The notes below the pieces were generated by a model. That model ran no database searches. It was not told the DNA's origin and was given only the letters and a program-made list of their open reading frames with translations. Below are positions 8,342 through 16,062 of a DNA stretch of 46,631 nucleotides, in pieces; the first letter of the stretch is position 1, and each line of letters starts with the position of its first letter. The DNA is taken from positions 185,088 through 231,718 of the forward strand of contig NZ_AYVL01000004.1 in assembly GCF_000502835.1 (NCBI RefSeq), written 5' to 3'. Position numbers and translations under genes: made by a program. Source of the stretch: Mesorhizobium sp. LSJC280B00 (GTDB lineage Bacteria > Pseudomonadota > Alphaproteobacteria > Rhizobiales > Rhizobiaceae).

Positions 8342-9760
8342 CTACGCGGCGCTCGCCCCCGAAATCCGCAAGGCGGCAAGGCATCCCAGGATTCCGAGCG
8401 GGATAAACGCCAGGAACAGCCAGGCGGCGACATTTGCCGCGGCCTCGCGGTTCAGGCCTTCGGAAAAGCCGCTGGCGTTGGCGACGATGCCGGTCAGTGC
8501 CGCACCCACGGCATAACCGATGCGCTGCATGGTCGGCACAGCGGCCGAGGCGATCGTCTGCTCGCCTTCCTTGGCCGATGCCACGATGACACGCGTGACG
8601 AACGGCCAGGCTATGCCGAAGCCGCCGCCTTGCAACAAAGCACAAAACAGGATCAGCGGGATCGAGCCGGCCGGCACCGTATAGGCGAAACCGGCGACGC
8701 CCGTGGCGATCATCAGCGCCCCGCCGACGATGATCAGCCGCTCGCGCTCCGGTGGCGCATTGGCGACGAGGATCGACAGGATCGACCAGGCGATCGATTC
8801 GGCGGCGATGATGTAGCCGGTGGTCAGGATCGGAATGCCGTGCAGGCTGGTCAGAAGCAGTGGTCCGTAGACCGCGAACGAGCAGGTCGCCACCGAAAAC
8901 GCAGCGACCATGGTCATGCCCGCGCCGACCGGCGAGCGCCATGAGAACAGCCGCGACGGGAACAGGCGCGAGCGCGGCTTCAGTGCGTCGATATAGATAA
9001 ACAGCGCCAGGCCGATCAGGCCGAGGGTGAGCAGCAGCGACGAGCGCAGCAGGGCGATGTCGACGCCGGCAGTGGCAATCAGCACGACGCTGCCGGCGAG
9101 GCAGCCAAGTGCCGCAAAGGGGAAGGGCGGCGCCGAGCCGCCCGTCGCCTGCGGCCTCGTTGCTTCAGGCGTATCGAGCACGAGGAAGCTTGCCAGCGCC
9201 ATGGCCGTGCCTCCCAGGGTGAAGACGCCGAAAGCCCAGCGCCAGGACGAGAATTCGGTCATGACCGCGCCGAGCACCGGCCCGCTGAAGGCGGCGACAC
9301 CCCAGATCGCCGACATGACGCCGAAAAGCTGCGGCCAGATCGCGCGGGCAAACAGCCGCTCGACCGAGACGAAGGCCAGCGACACCAGCGCGCCGCCACC
9401 GAGCCCTTCGATCAGGCGGCCGCAGAGGAACAGCGGCATCGAAGGCGCGGTGGCGCAGACCAGCGCGCCGGCGGCATAGAGCATTGCGGCGACCATCATG
9501 TTGGTACGCAGCGCGACATAGCTCACCAGCCGTCCGGCGGCCGCACCGGCAACGATGGCGCCGAGCTCGTAGATCGCCAGCGACCAGCCGACCAGTTGCA
9601 CGCCGGCAAGTTCGCCGACCATGGCCGGCATGACCGTTGCTACCATGGTTTCGTTGGTGGCGTGCAGCAGAATGCCGAGGCTGATGAAGCAGAAGCGCGC
9701 CAGATCGCCGCTCGCCCACAGCGCGCGCCAATCGACCCCGTTTGTGCTTGTTTTGGTCAT
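8342..9760 (-). CDS. MFS drug/metabolite efflux-type transporter
   Basis: A 472-residue major facilitator superfamily protein with about 12-14 hydrophobic segments. The N-terminal half starts with LGILLHATNETMVATVMPAM, which is typical of drug:H+ antiporters. The motif-A-like loop after TM2 (GRLVSYVALR) and GRLIEGLGGGALVSLAF in TM4 resemble motifs A and B of DHA-type exporters. The ATG at 9760 is preceded by GGGGGA four bases away. Upstream lies a regulatory region with a SoxR/MerR-like element and a TetR-like palindrome. The substrate cannot be told from sequence; efflux of redox-active or toxic compounds is inferred from these sites. Confidence 0.85.
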   Translation of the reverse strand: MTKTSTNGVDWRALWASGDLARFCFISLGILLHATNETMVATVMPAMVGELAGVQLVGWSLAIYELGAIVAGAAAGRLVSYVALRTNMMVAAMLYAAGALVCATAPSMPLFLCGRLIEGLGGGALVSLAFVSVERLFARAIWPQLFGVMSAIWGVAAFSGPVLGAVMTEFSSWRWAFGVFTLGGTAMALASFLVLDTPEATRPQATGGSAPPFPFAALGCLAGSVVLIATAGVDIALLRSSLLLTLGLIGLALFIYIDALKPRSRLFPSRLFSWRSPVGAGMTMVAAFSVATCSFAVYGPLLLTSLHGIPILTTGYIIAAESIAWSILSILVANAPPERERLIIVGGALMIATGVAGFAYTVPAGSIPLILFCALLQGGGFGIAWPFVTRVIVASAKEGEQTIASAAVPTMQRIGYAVGAALTGIVANASGFSEGLNREAAANVAAWLFLAFIPLGILGCLAALRISGASAA

Positions 9761-9779
9761 CCAGTCCCCCGAGCTTCCC

Positions 9780-9793
9780 TAGACGCTGGTCTA
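9780..9793. promoter_or_regulatory. TetR-like inverted repeat TAGAC-N4-GTCTA
   Basis: TAGAC (9780-9784), GCTG, GTCTA (9789-9793) is a perfect 5-bp inverted repeat of the sort bound by TetR-family repressors. On the minus strand it lies just after a possible promoter TTGGAG (9820-9815), 16 bases, TATTTT (9798-9793), and about 20 bases before the MFS start codon. No TetR gene is adjacent. Confidence 0.5.
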
Positions 9794-9846
9794 AAATATT
9801 GGAGCGCTCTTCGTCTCCAAATGGGCACGCGGCGCTTCGGGGGCGG

Positions 9847-9877
9847 CTTGTAAAACCTCAACCGCAGTTGAGTTCAA
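9847..9877 (-). promoter_or_regulatory. SoxR/MerR-like promoter upstream of the MFS gene
   Basis: Read on the minus strand: TTGAAC (-35, 9877-9872), a 19-base spacer containing CTCAA-CTGCGG-TTGAG, then TACAAG (-10, 9852-9847). The overlong 19-base spacer filled by an inverted repeat is the hallmark of MerR-family promoters, and the half-sites match the SoxR consensus CCTCAA-N6-TTGAGG in 11 of 12 positions. The predicted start lies about 80 bases upstream of the transporter. Confidence 0.5.
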
Positions 9878-9879
9878 GC

Positions 9880-10403
9880 GGTTTTTCCGGTGTGCTGAGA
9901 TGATGATGTAGGCGGGAAGCCAGGGTGATCGTGCATCTCGGCTCCACGATCAACCCGCTCTGCGGCGCAACTCATACTGGTTGACGCCGATTGCGATGTT
10001 CACGCCGTTCTACCAATCGATTTAGCAGCACCTCAACCGACGTATATCCCAGATACTGGTTGCCAGCTTCCGCAAATATGGTTAATATATTAGCAAGAAG
10101 AAATATTCCCGCTTACAGTCGTACTGGAGCACGACAATGGGCGCTGCCGATTTGCGCAGGCCAAGTATTGCGGCGATTCTGTGCGCCGCAGAGGGCCCTT
10201 CATCCGAAAGAGTCTTGTCACCCGAAAGAGTCTTGGGAGGCCCGGCGGCTTAAAGCCGTTGCTGGCGGCCTCATAACTTCCGCATCCCCCACAGCATAAT
10301 CGATCGAGCCGAATCGAGGGCTTTGTTGCGCCCTCATGCTGCCGACCAGTGCCAGAGATGGCCTGCGCAGCACACTCTAGCTCTGGCAAAATCGGAGGAG
10401 AAC
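9880..10403. other. 524-bp region without a convincing gene
   Basis: No frame here has both a plausible start and rhizobial codon use; the frame at 9991-10299 has no ribosome site and low-complexity content. The region holds a tandem duplication of CCGAAAGAGTCTTG (10204-10217 and 10222-10235, period 18). It also holds a nested hairpin with GAGGCC (10237-10242) / GGCCTC (10267-10272) around CGGCT-TAA-AGCCG (10246-10258). AT-rich patches near 10080-10110 (GGTTAATATATTAGC) contrast with the flanking core genes. It may be the scarred left edge of an accessory cassette. Confidence 0.5.
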
Positions 10404-10727
10404 ATGATTATCAGACATAGTGGTTTAAAGGTGGCCGCGGTTGTCGCCTTCTGGGGTGGAACACTGTTGCTCGGAACAGGCGGAGCGCTAGCGCAGAACG
10501 CCTGTCCTGGCGTGTCGGCGACGCAGTGCACGGACTTCTGCGGCACCGCTGGCGTGGCCTCCTGTACAAAGACGGGGTCGGTTCCGGACTGCGTGTGCAA
10601 TGAGACCACGAAGGATGTGAATGGCAATGCGTTCGGCACGGCAACGCAGGATACGGCTGAAGGCCAAGGCAACATTGGCAACAAGACCGAGACGGCCTGC
10701 GAGGGTAATCCCGGCCACTGCAAGTAG
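10404..10727 (+). CDS. Small secreted eight-cysteine protein
   Basis: A 107-residue protein that I do not recognise. Residues 1-31 form a clear signal peptide (a Lys, a hydrophobic core AAVVAFWGGTLLLG, and cleavage after ALA before QNAC). The mature chain of about 76 residues has eight cysteines. The first six follow C-x7-C-x3-C-x7-C-x8-C-x-C, the order seen in cysteine-stabilised alpha-beta (defensin-type) peptides, and two more lie at the C-terminus. A Thr/Asn/Gly-rich acidic tail links the two groups. The ATG at 10404 has an ideal GGAGGAG three bases upstream; the frame upstream of it is not coding-like. It precedes a MacA/MacB-type exporter set by 152 bases. Function is unknown. Confidence 0.75.
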   Translation: MIIRHSGLKVAAVVAFWGGTLLLGTGGALAQNACPGVSATQCTDFCGTAGVASCTKTGSVPDCVCNETTKDVNGNAFGTATQDTAEGQGNIGNKTETACEGNPGHCK

Positions 10728-10769
10728 TAATATCCGAAATTTTCGAATAAACATCTATGTATTTGGCTG

Positions 10770-10798
10770 TTGACGGGTTTATTCTATAGGTGTGTAGA
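10770..10798 (+). promoter_or_regulatory. Candidate sigma-70-like promoter for the exporter genes
   Basis: TTGACG (10770-10775), 17 bases, TGTAGA (10793-10798). It lies downstream of the secreted-protein gene and would give a leader of about 75 bases that contains the hairpin at 10832-10864. Confidence 0.45.
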
Positions 10799-10831
10799 AT
10801 TCCTCTGCGGCACTGCCAAGTGCAGATTAAA

Positions 10832-10864
10832 GAGCTGGAAGGGATTACCTTTCCCTTCCAGCTC
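10832..10864 (+). promoter_or_regulatory. 13-bp perfect stem-loop in the leader of the MacA-like gene
   Basis: GAGCTGGAAGGGA (10832-10844) and TCCCTTCCAGCTC (10852-10864) pair perfectly around a 7-base loop, ending 15 bases before the start codon at 10880. There is no T run after it, so it is more likely a leader control or mRNA-stabilising structure than a terminator. Confidence 0.75.
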
Positions 10865-10879
10865 AGAGGTGGTCAGAAC

Positions 10880-12334
10880 ATGATGCGCAGCGTTTTGTTC
10901 GTTACGGTAATCCTCGGCGCGGCGGTAACGCCCGGGAGTTCCATGGGACCGACACCATCGGCGACTTCCGGCCAGGTTTTGTCGGCCTTCAATCAGCTCT
11001 CAGCTCTCCTCGAGCCGTCCTCCATCCGGCCCGATACCCCCGCCTATCGCACGCAAGCCGTGGAGCGCGGCGATATCGTCACAACGGTGCAGGCGGCTGG
11101 CACGCTGAACGCGCTAGTTATGGTGGAAGTCGGTTCTCAGCTCTCGGGTCGGGTGAAGGAACTCTATGTCGACTTCAACTCCAAGGTCACCAAAGGCCAG
11201 GTGATAGCCCGGGTTGAGCCGGAGATTTACGAAGCGAGAGTAGCGCAAGCCCTTGCCGAACGGGAGATGGCGCAAACGCAGGTTTCGGTACATCGGGCGC
11301 AGATCGAGCGGGCCAGGGCAGAGATGGAGACCGCCGAGGCCAGATATGATTCTGCAGCCGCACAGACTACACGCGCCGAAATCGCGCTCGATGGTGCGGC
11401 GCAGGAAGTGAACCGCAAACGTTCCCTGGCTAAGCAGAAGATCATCGCGGTGGGAGAATGGGAGCGGGAGAATACCGCGCACAATTCTGCCAAGGCGCAG
11501 GCGACTGCCGCCCAGGCCGAGGAACTGTCGCAATCGGCAGTCGTTCGAGCCGCCAAGGCGACACTCAACATGGCAGATGCGGAACTCGCCAACACGCTTG
11601 CCCAGGTGAAGCAGAAGGAAGCGGTGCTTCAGCAGGCCCAAATTGATCTTGACCGCACCTATGTACGCGCGCCGGTCACCGGCACAGTGGTCAATCGCGC
11701 CGTCAGTGGCGGTCAGACCCTGGCGGCTAGCCTGCAGACCCCGATACTGTTCACCATAGCTCAAGACCTGACTGAGATGCAGGTGGAAGCTTCCGTGGTG
11801 GAAGCCGACATTAGCCGTTTTGCGCTTGGGCAGCCGGTTACTTTCACCGCCGATGCCTATCCCGACCGAATTTTCACCGGCACGGTAAAACAGATACGCA
11901 AGGCACCGCAGGTCGTTCAAAATGTCGTCACATACATAGTGGTGGTCGGTACGCAAAATTCCGATGAGCTGCTGTTGCCCGGCATGACCGCCAATCTGAG
12001 CGTGGTAATGGCCAAGCGACAGGGAGTCTTGAAAGTGCCCAATGCGGCCCTGCGTTTTCGGCCGCCGAGCGATACCGGGGACGAGGCGCGATCGACCGCG
12101 CCGGCCATTGCCAAAACGGGCGTAGAGGCGGGAAGCCCGGGCGAGGTATTTGTATTTGGGCCAGACCGCGAGCCGAAGCTTGTTTTGCTCCGGCTTGGAA
12201 TCACCGACGGTCGTGCAACAGAGGTGCTGGCAGGCGACCTGACTGAGGGGCAGCAGGTCATTACGGGGCTTGCCACTGCTCCGCGTCGGGACGATGACGC
12301 GTCTTCCGTCCTGGTCAAGTTCCGGTTGTGGTGA
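10880..12334 (+). CDS. MacA-like periplasmic adaptor (HlyD/RND-MFP family)
   Basis: A 484-residue periplasmic adaptor protein. Residues 1-22 form an N-terminal signal or membrane anchor. The first half of the barrel/lipoyl domain (GDIVTTVQAAGTLNALVMVE, then SGRVKELYVDFNSKVTKGQ) is near 62-105. A long Ala/Glu-rich coiled-coil hairpin spans about 113-255. The return lipoyl strand is DRTYVRAPVTGTVVNRAVSGG, and beta-barrel and membrane-proximal domains follow. MacA proteins link an inner-membrane MacB-type transporter to an outer-membrane TolC channel. The start MMRSVLF at 10880 is preceded by AGAGGTGG; the longer frame from 10790 lacks a ribosome site and covers the hairpin. The ATPase gene follows after seven bases. 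Confidence 0.9.
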   Translation: MMRSVLFVTVILGAAVTPGSSMGPTPSATSGQVLSAFNQLSALLEPSSIRPDTPAYRTQAVERGDIVTTVQAAGTLNALVMVEVGSQLSGRVKELYVDFNSKVTKGQVIARVEPEIYEARVAQALAEREMAQTQVSVHRAQIERARAEMETAEARYDSAAAQTTRAEIALDGAAQEVNRKRSLAKQKIIAVGEWERENTAHNSAKAQATAAQAEELSQSAVVRAAKATLNMADAELANTLAQVKQKEAVLQQAQIDLDRTYVRAPVTGTVVNRAVSGGQTLAASLQTPILFTIAQDLTEMQVEASVVEADISRFALGQPVTFTADAYPDRIFTGTVKQIRKAPQVVQNVVTYIVVVGTQNSDELLLPGMTANLSVVMAKRQGVLKVPNAALRFRPPSDTGDEARSTAPAIAKTGVEAGSPGEVFVFGPDREPKLVLLRLGITDGRATEVLAGDLTEGQQVITGLATAPRRDDDASSVLVKFRLW

Positions 12335-12341
12335 GGTATTC

Positions 12342-13085
12342 ATGGCTCTGATTGACGTCGACCGGCTGCGCCATTGCTACCGTGTTGGCGGAGAGCCGGT
12401 GTGGGCGCTCGAAGGGGTGAGCATGACGATTCAACGAGGCGAATTCGTCGCGGTGATCGGATCTTCAGGATCGGGCAAGTCTACCTTCATGAACATTCTG
12501 GGCTGCCTCGACAGTCCGAGTGAAGGCCGTTATCGGCTGAACGGGGTAGACGTCGGTGGACTCCATCACGATGAGCTCGCTGCGATCCGCAATCGCAACA
12601 TCGGTTTCGTGTTTCAGTCGTTCAATCTGCTGCCGCGGGCCAGCGCACTAGAAAATGTGGAACTGCCGCTTGTCTATCGCCGCATGTGGGCTGGTGAGCG
12701 GCGGCGCGCAGCGCTGGCGATGCTGGCCAAGGTAGGGCTCGCCGATCGGGCCAGACATACTCCTGCCGAACTCTCGGGCGGACAACAGCAGCGCGTTGCC
12801 ATTGCCCGCGCCCTGGTGACGGAGCCTTTACTTTTACTGGCCGATGAACCCACTGGTGCGCTCGACAGCCAGACAGGGCTGGAGATCATGGCAATTTTCC
12901 GCCGACTCAATGGAGAGGGCCTGACCATTGTGCTGGTCACCCATGAGGCTGAGATAGCTGCCCATACGGATCGCATTGTAGCCTTTCGAGACGGCCGCGT
13001 TCTGTCAGACACCCCTGTCATACAGCAGGTCCGACCTTTGGATGACACTCGCCGTCTATCGCTGGCGTACAACAATGTCCGGTAG
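12342..13085 (+). CDS. ABC transporter ATPase, LolD/MacB-NBD type
   Basis: A 247-residue nucleotide-binding subunit. Walker A is GSSGSGKST (40-48), the Q-loop is in FVFQSFNLLPR, the signature LSGGQQQR is near 144-151, Walker B LLLLADEPTGALD near 163-175 and the switch His in LVTHE. The FNLLPR and DEPTGALD forms are typical of the MacB/LolD/FtsE class that drives mechanotransmission-type permeases rather than classical transport. The start at 12342 is seven bases after the adaptor stop, with GAGG upstream. The C-terminus overlaps the permease gene by 11 bases, so the three genes form one operon. In E. coli MacB the ATPase and permease are fused; here they are separate. Confidence 0.93.
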   Translation: MALIDVDRLRHCYRVGGEPVWALEGVSMTIQRGEFVAVIGSSGSGKSTFMNILGCLDSPSEGRYRLNGVDVGGLHHDELAAIRNRNIGFVFQSFNLLPRASALENVELPLVYRRMWAGERRRAALAMLAKVGLADRARHTPAELSGGQQQRVAIARALVTEPLLLLADEPTGALDSQTGLEIMAIFRRLNGEGLTIVLVTHEAEIAAHTDRIVAFRDGRVLSDTPVIQQVRPLDDTRRLSLAYNNVR

Positions 13086-14301
13086 CACAAGAACCGCCCT
13101 GCGATCATTACGCTCCCATCATATGCGCAGCGCGCTCACCATGTTGGGCATCATCATCGGTGTGGCCGCTGTCGTGGTGATGATCGCGATCGGGGTTGGT
13201 GCGCGCGAACGGATCACCGCGCAGATCCGCAGCCTCGGCGCCAACCTCATCAGCGTCAGTCCGGGCAGTGCGAAGATGGGCAGCGTGCGGCTTGGGGCCG
13301 GTGGCGCGCCGCGGCTGAGTGAAGAGGACGCGGCGGCGATCGGAATGGAGATCCCCGGCGTCGTGGTGGCGGCGCCACTCCTCTACGCCCGCGAGCAGTT
13401 CACGATCGGCTCCGCCAATTGGCAAGGCGTGCTTCGCGGCGTGACGCCGGAATATTTCTCAGCGCGCGAGTGGAGGGTTATTGCCGGGCAGGAGATGACC
13501 CCGGAGGACAACAACCGCGTCGCCAACGTGGTGCTCCTCGGAACGACGATGCGGGAGAAGTTGTTCGGAAAAGCCGATCCGCTGGGCGCCCCGATCCGCA
13601 TCCGCGACGTGCCGTTCACGGTGATCGGACTGCTGGAGCGGAAGGGCCAGAGCGTGTGGGGCGATGATCAGGACGATGTGGCACTTGTGCCGCTGAGGAC
13701 GGCGCGACGTCAGTTCATTGGCACGAGCCGTGCCAATCCGACCTTCGTACACAACATCACCGTCAAGTTCGCCGATTGGACCTCGGCCGAGGACACGATG
13801 GCAGCGATCCGCCAACTCCTGTGGCAGCGTCACCGGTTGCGGACAGGTCAGGAAGACAGCTTCATGGTGAGCAACCTCGCCGAAGCTGCGAATGCCGAAG
13901 GTTCGACCACACGCGTGGTGTCGCTGCTGCTTTCGGCGGTGGCCTCAATTTCGCTGGTCGTGGGCGGGATCGGCATCATGAACATCATGCTGGCGACGGT
14001 GACGGAGCGGGTCCGCGAGATCGGACTGCGGCTTGCGGTGGGCGCGCGACGGCGAGATATCCTTGCCCAGTTTCTCGTTGAGGCAGCAACGCTTGCCCTG
14101 CTCGGGGGTATTCTAGGTGCTGGTATTGGGATTGTTGCTGCAATCGCCGTTGGCTCTATCGCTCAATGGCCGGTGATCATCGATCTCAGCGCCGTCCTGC
14201 TGGCTATCGGCTTTGCCGCGGCTGTAGGCGTCTTTTTCGGCTACTATCCCGCCCGCAAGGCCGCAAGCCTACAGCCGATCGAAGCGCTGCGCGCAGAATG
14301 A
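13075..14301 (+). CDS. MacB-type ABC permease (FtsX domain)
   Basis: A 408-residue permease with the four-helix MacB/FtsX topology. TM1 is near residues 20-45 (SALTMLGIIIGVAAVVVMIA). A large periplasmic MacB_PCD domain follows to about 275, then TM2 near 280-306 with GGIGIMNIMLATVTERVREIGLR, and two further helices close to the C-terminus. The conserved cytoplasmic turn TERVREIGLRLAVGARRRDI after TM2 is a hallmark of the family. The start MSGSTRT at 13075 overlaps the ATPase gene; an ATG at 13042 is also in frame. With the adaptor it should form a tripartite pump with a TolC-like protein encoded elsewhere. The small secreted protein upstream is a possible substrate, by inference only. Confidence 0.92.
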   Translation: MSGSTRTALRSLRSHHMRSALTMLGIIIGVAAVVVMIAIGVGARERITAQIRSLGANLISVSPGSAKMGSVRLGAGGAPRLSEEDAAAIGMEIPGVVVAAPLLYAREQFTIGSANWQGVLRGVTPEYFSAREWRVIAGQEMTPEDNNRVANVVLLGTTMREKLFGKADPLGAPIRIRDVPFTVIGLLERKGQSVWGDDQDDVALVPLRTARRQFIGTSRANPTFVHNITVKFADWTSAEDTMAAIRQLLWQRHRLRTGQEDSFMVSNLAEAANAEGSTTRVVSLLLSAVASISLVVGGIGIMNIMLATVTERVREIGLRLAVGARRRDILAQFLVEAATLALLGGILGAGIGIVAAIAVGSIAQWPVIIDLSAVLLAIGFAAAVGVFFGYYPARKAASLQPIEALRAE

Positions 14302-14445
14302 GTTTGGCGCCACCGCGCGATCATCGGTCAATTTCGAAGCCGCAAGGCGCCCAATCAAAAGGCTGCCACGCGCCAGCGACTACGCGGCGCGGAACCGTCC
14401 TATCCCGGCGCATGAAAGGCCACGGGCCGTATTTGCCAGAGGCCG

Positions 14446-14919
14446 TTATTTGAACGAGTGGATCAGGTCCAGCGAAGTGACGGCGACCGCCAGGTTGACG
14501 CCGGTCTGTGCCTGGACACTGAGCGGCTGCAGCGAAAAGGCGCTGTCGAGGCCGCCGACCAGGAGATTGGCGCCGCCACCGGTGACCACGCTGGCCTCGG
14601 CGTTCACGCCATAATAGCTGCCGGCAAGGTCGCCTTCATCGTGGTTGCGGGTCGCCGCCAGAACCGCCCATACCAGCTGGCCCTGATGCGTCCGGCCGAC
14701 ATCGACGCCGAGCTTGGAAATCACCCCGGTATAGACTTCGGAGGGGCCGCCACGATGCGGACGAAAGACACAGGAAACACCCTTGTTGGAGGTGACGAGA
14801 TAGGCCGTGCCGCCGTCGATGGTGCAGTCGAGCACGCCGAGCTGGAGCTTGCTGGCGCTGGCGGGAGCGGCAACGACGGTCGTGGCGAGAGCAGCGGCAC
14901 AAGCGAGTTTCTTGATCAT
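14446..14919 (-). CDS. DUF992-family secreted protein
   Basis: A 157-residue exported protein. A signal peptide covers residues 1-22 (MIKKLACAAALATTVVAAPA, cleavage near ASAS). The mature part contains the DUF992 pattern: KLQLGVLDCTIDGG, a second Cys in GVSCVFRP, and glycine-rich strands GQLVWAVLAAT and GGGANLLVGG near the C-terminus. The start at 14919 is preceded by AAAGGA seven bases upstream; the longer frame from 14937 would spoil the signal peptide. The family is common in rhizobia and has no established function. It is convergent with the MacB-type operon. Confidence 0.85.
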   Translation of the reverse strand: MIKKLACAAALATTVVAAPASASKLQLGVLDCTIDGGTAYLVTSNKGVSCVFRPHRGGPSEVYTGVISKLGVDVGRTHQGQLVWAVLAATRNHDEGDLAGSYYGVNAEASVVTGGGANLLVGGLDSAFSLQPLSVQAQTGVNLAVAVTSLDLIHSFK

Positions 14920-15055
14920 GGCAGGGTCCTTTCGCAATTGCCTTGTACAAACGGCTGAGCACGCCGAGCGTTCCGCCGAAAACTTGGCGCCAGCAAGGCG
15001 AAGCTAAACGCAGGGTTGTCGGAGTGCGGAAACGGAGGCCTGATTAACCGGCCGC

Positions 15056-15901
15056 TCAGCCGGCACTGGTGCGGGCCAGGCCGTCCTTGGCCGGCTGGTA
15101 CGTCGGATTGAGGTGCACGGCCTCGCGGTAGGATTTCGCGGCCCTGACCTTGTCGCCGCGCCGCTCGTAGATCAGCGCCTGGTTGGACCAGGCCTCGGCG
15201 TTCTTGCCGTCGAGCTTGATGGCCATGTTGAAGTCGGCGAAGGCATTGTCCTCGTCGTTCATGGCAAGGTAGGAGAGGCCGCGCCCGTTGTAAGGCTCGG
15301 AGGCATCCGGCGCCAGCGAAATGGCGGTCGAGAAATCCTCGATGGCAAAGGCGTGCTGGCCCTGACTCTGGTAGATCAGGCCGCGATTGTGATAGGCGCG
15401 CGCATCGGTCGTGTCGAGCTGGATGGCTTTCTGGAAATCGTTGAAGGCTTCCTGGACCCGGCCCGCCCTGCGGTAGAGATTGCCGCGGCCGATATAGGCG
15501 GCGTCATAGTTGGAATTGATGTGGATCGAGCGATTGTAGTCGGCGAGCGCGCTCGCCTGATCGCCGAGGAAGCGCTGGATGAGCGCACGGTTCGAATAGG
15601 CCTGGTAAAAATTCGGATTGAGCTGGATGGCGGTGTTGAAGTCCTTCAGCGCCGCCTGGTACTGGCCGCCGCGGCCATAGGCCGAGCCGCGCACATTGTA
15701 GGCTTCCGGATCCTGGGGGTTGCGCTGGATCACCGCCGACAGCGAGGAGATGTTCTCGCTCGAGGCTTGCGCCTTGTCGATGTTGTTGAACTCGCCGGTC
15801 GGAACGCTCTGGCAGCTGGCAAGCGCCATCCCGGAAAGCAGGGCTGCCGTCAGGGCGAGGCCGCGCCACGCGGTTCTGCGCTCTACGGTGATTGCGTCCA
15901 T
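15056..15901 (-). CDS. TPR-repeat lipoprotein
   Basis: A 281-residue lipoprotein. The lipobox LASC ends at Cys30 after a hydrophobic segment, so the mature protein is probably membrane-anchored in the periplasm. From about residue 65 there are roughly six tetratricopeptide repeats with the A-x-x-x-x-x-x-x-A-I-x-L-x-P spacing, for example YQAALKDFNTAIQLNPNFYQ and HAFAIEDFSTAISLAPDASE. The architecture resembles NlpI-type TPR lipoproteins that scaffold envelope complexes. The start MDAITVERR is the most upstream ATG in frame. It stands alone between the DUF992 gene and rpsU. The precise partner is unknown. Confidence 0.88.
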   Translation of the reverse strand: MDAITVERRTAWRGLALTAALLSGMALASCQSVPTGEFNNIDKAQASSENISSLSAVIQRNPQDPEAYNVRGSAYGRGGQYQAALKDFNTAIQLNPNFYQAYSNRALIQRFLGDQASALADYNRSIHINSNYDAAYIGRGNLYRRAGRVQEAFNDFQKAIQLDTTDARAYHNRGLIYQSQGQHAFAIEDFSTAISLAPDASEPYNGRGLSYLAMNDEDNAFADFNMAIKLDGKNAEAWSNQALIYERRGDKVRAAKSYREAVHLNPTYQPAKDGLARTSAG

Positions 15902-15995
15902 GTCTGCCCTGTCCTTACTGCGCCGTCTGGTCCGTTCCCCCTCCGAACCGGCATCTCTCCCAACCGGTCCTCTCGGACCGGGTCGAACTCACAAC

Positions 15996-16030
15996 AAAAA
16001 GGTGGCGGCGATTCCGCATCGCGCCACCTT
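15996..16030 (-). terminator. Intrinsic terminator of rpsU
   Basis: On the minus strand AAGGTGGCG (16030-16022) pairs with CGCCACCTT (16007-15999) and is followed by TTTGTTGTG. It lies about 32 bases after the rpsU stop codon. Confidence 0.75.
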
Positions 16031-16062
16031 GGATATCCTTGGAAAAGGACGAAAAATTGACG

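Noticed and set aside
6771..8942. 723-residue open frame on the minus strand across coaBC
   Set aside because: It is the antisense shadow of coaBC and part of the MFS gene in high-GC DNA; composition is Arg/His/Asp-rich with no family features.
9991..10299. 102-residue open frame on the plus strand
   Set aside because: No ribosome site, Ser/Arg-rich composition, and it includes the tandem duplication; no sign of a real protein.
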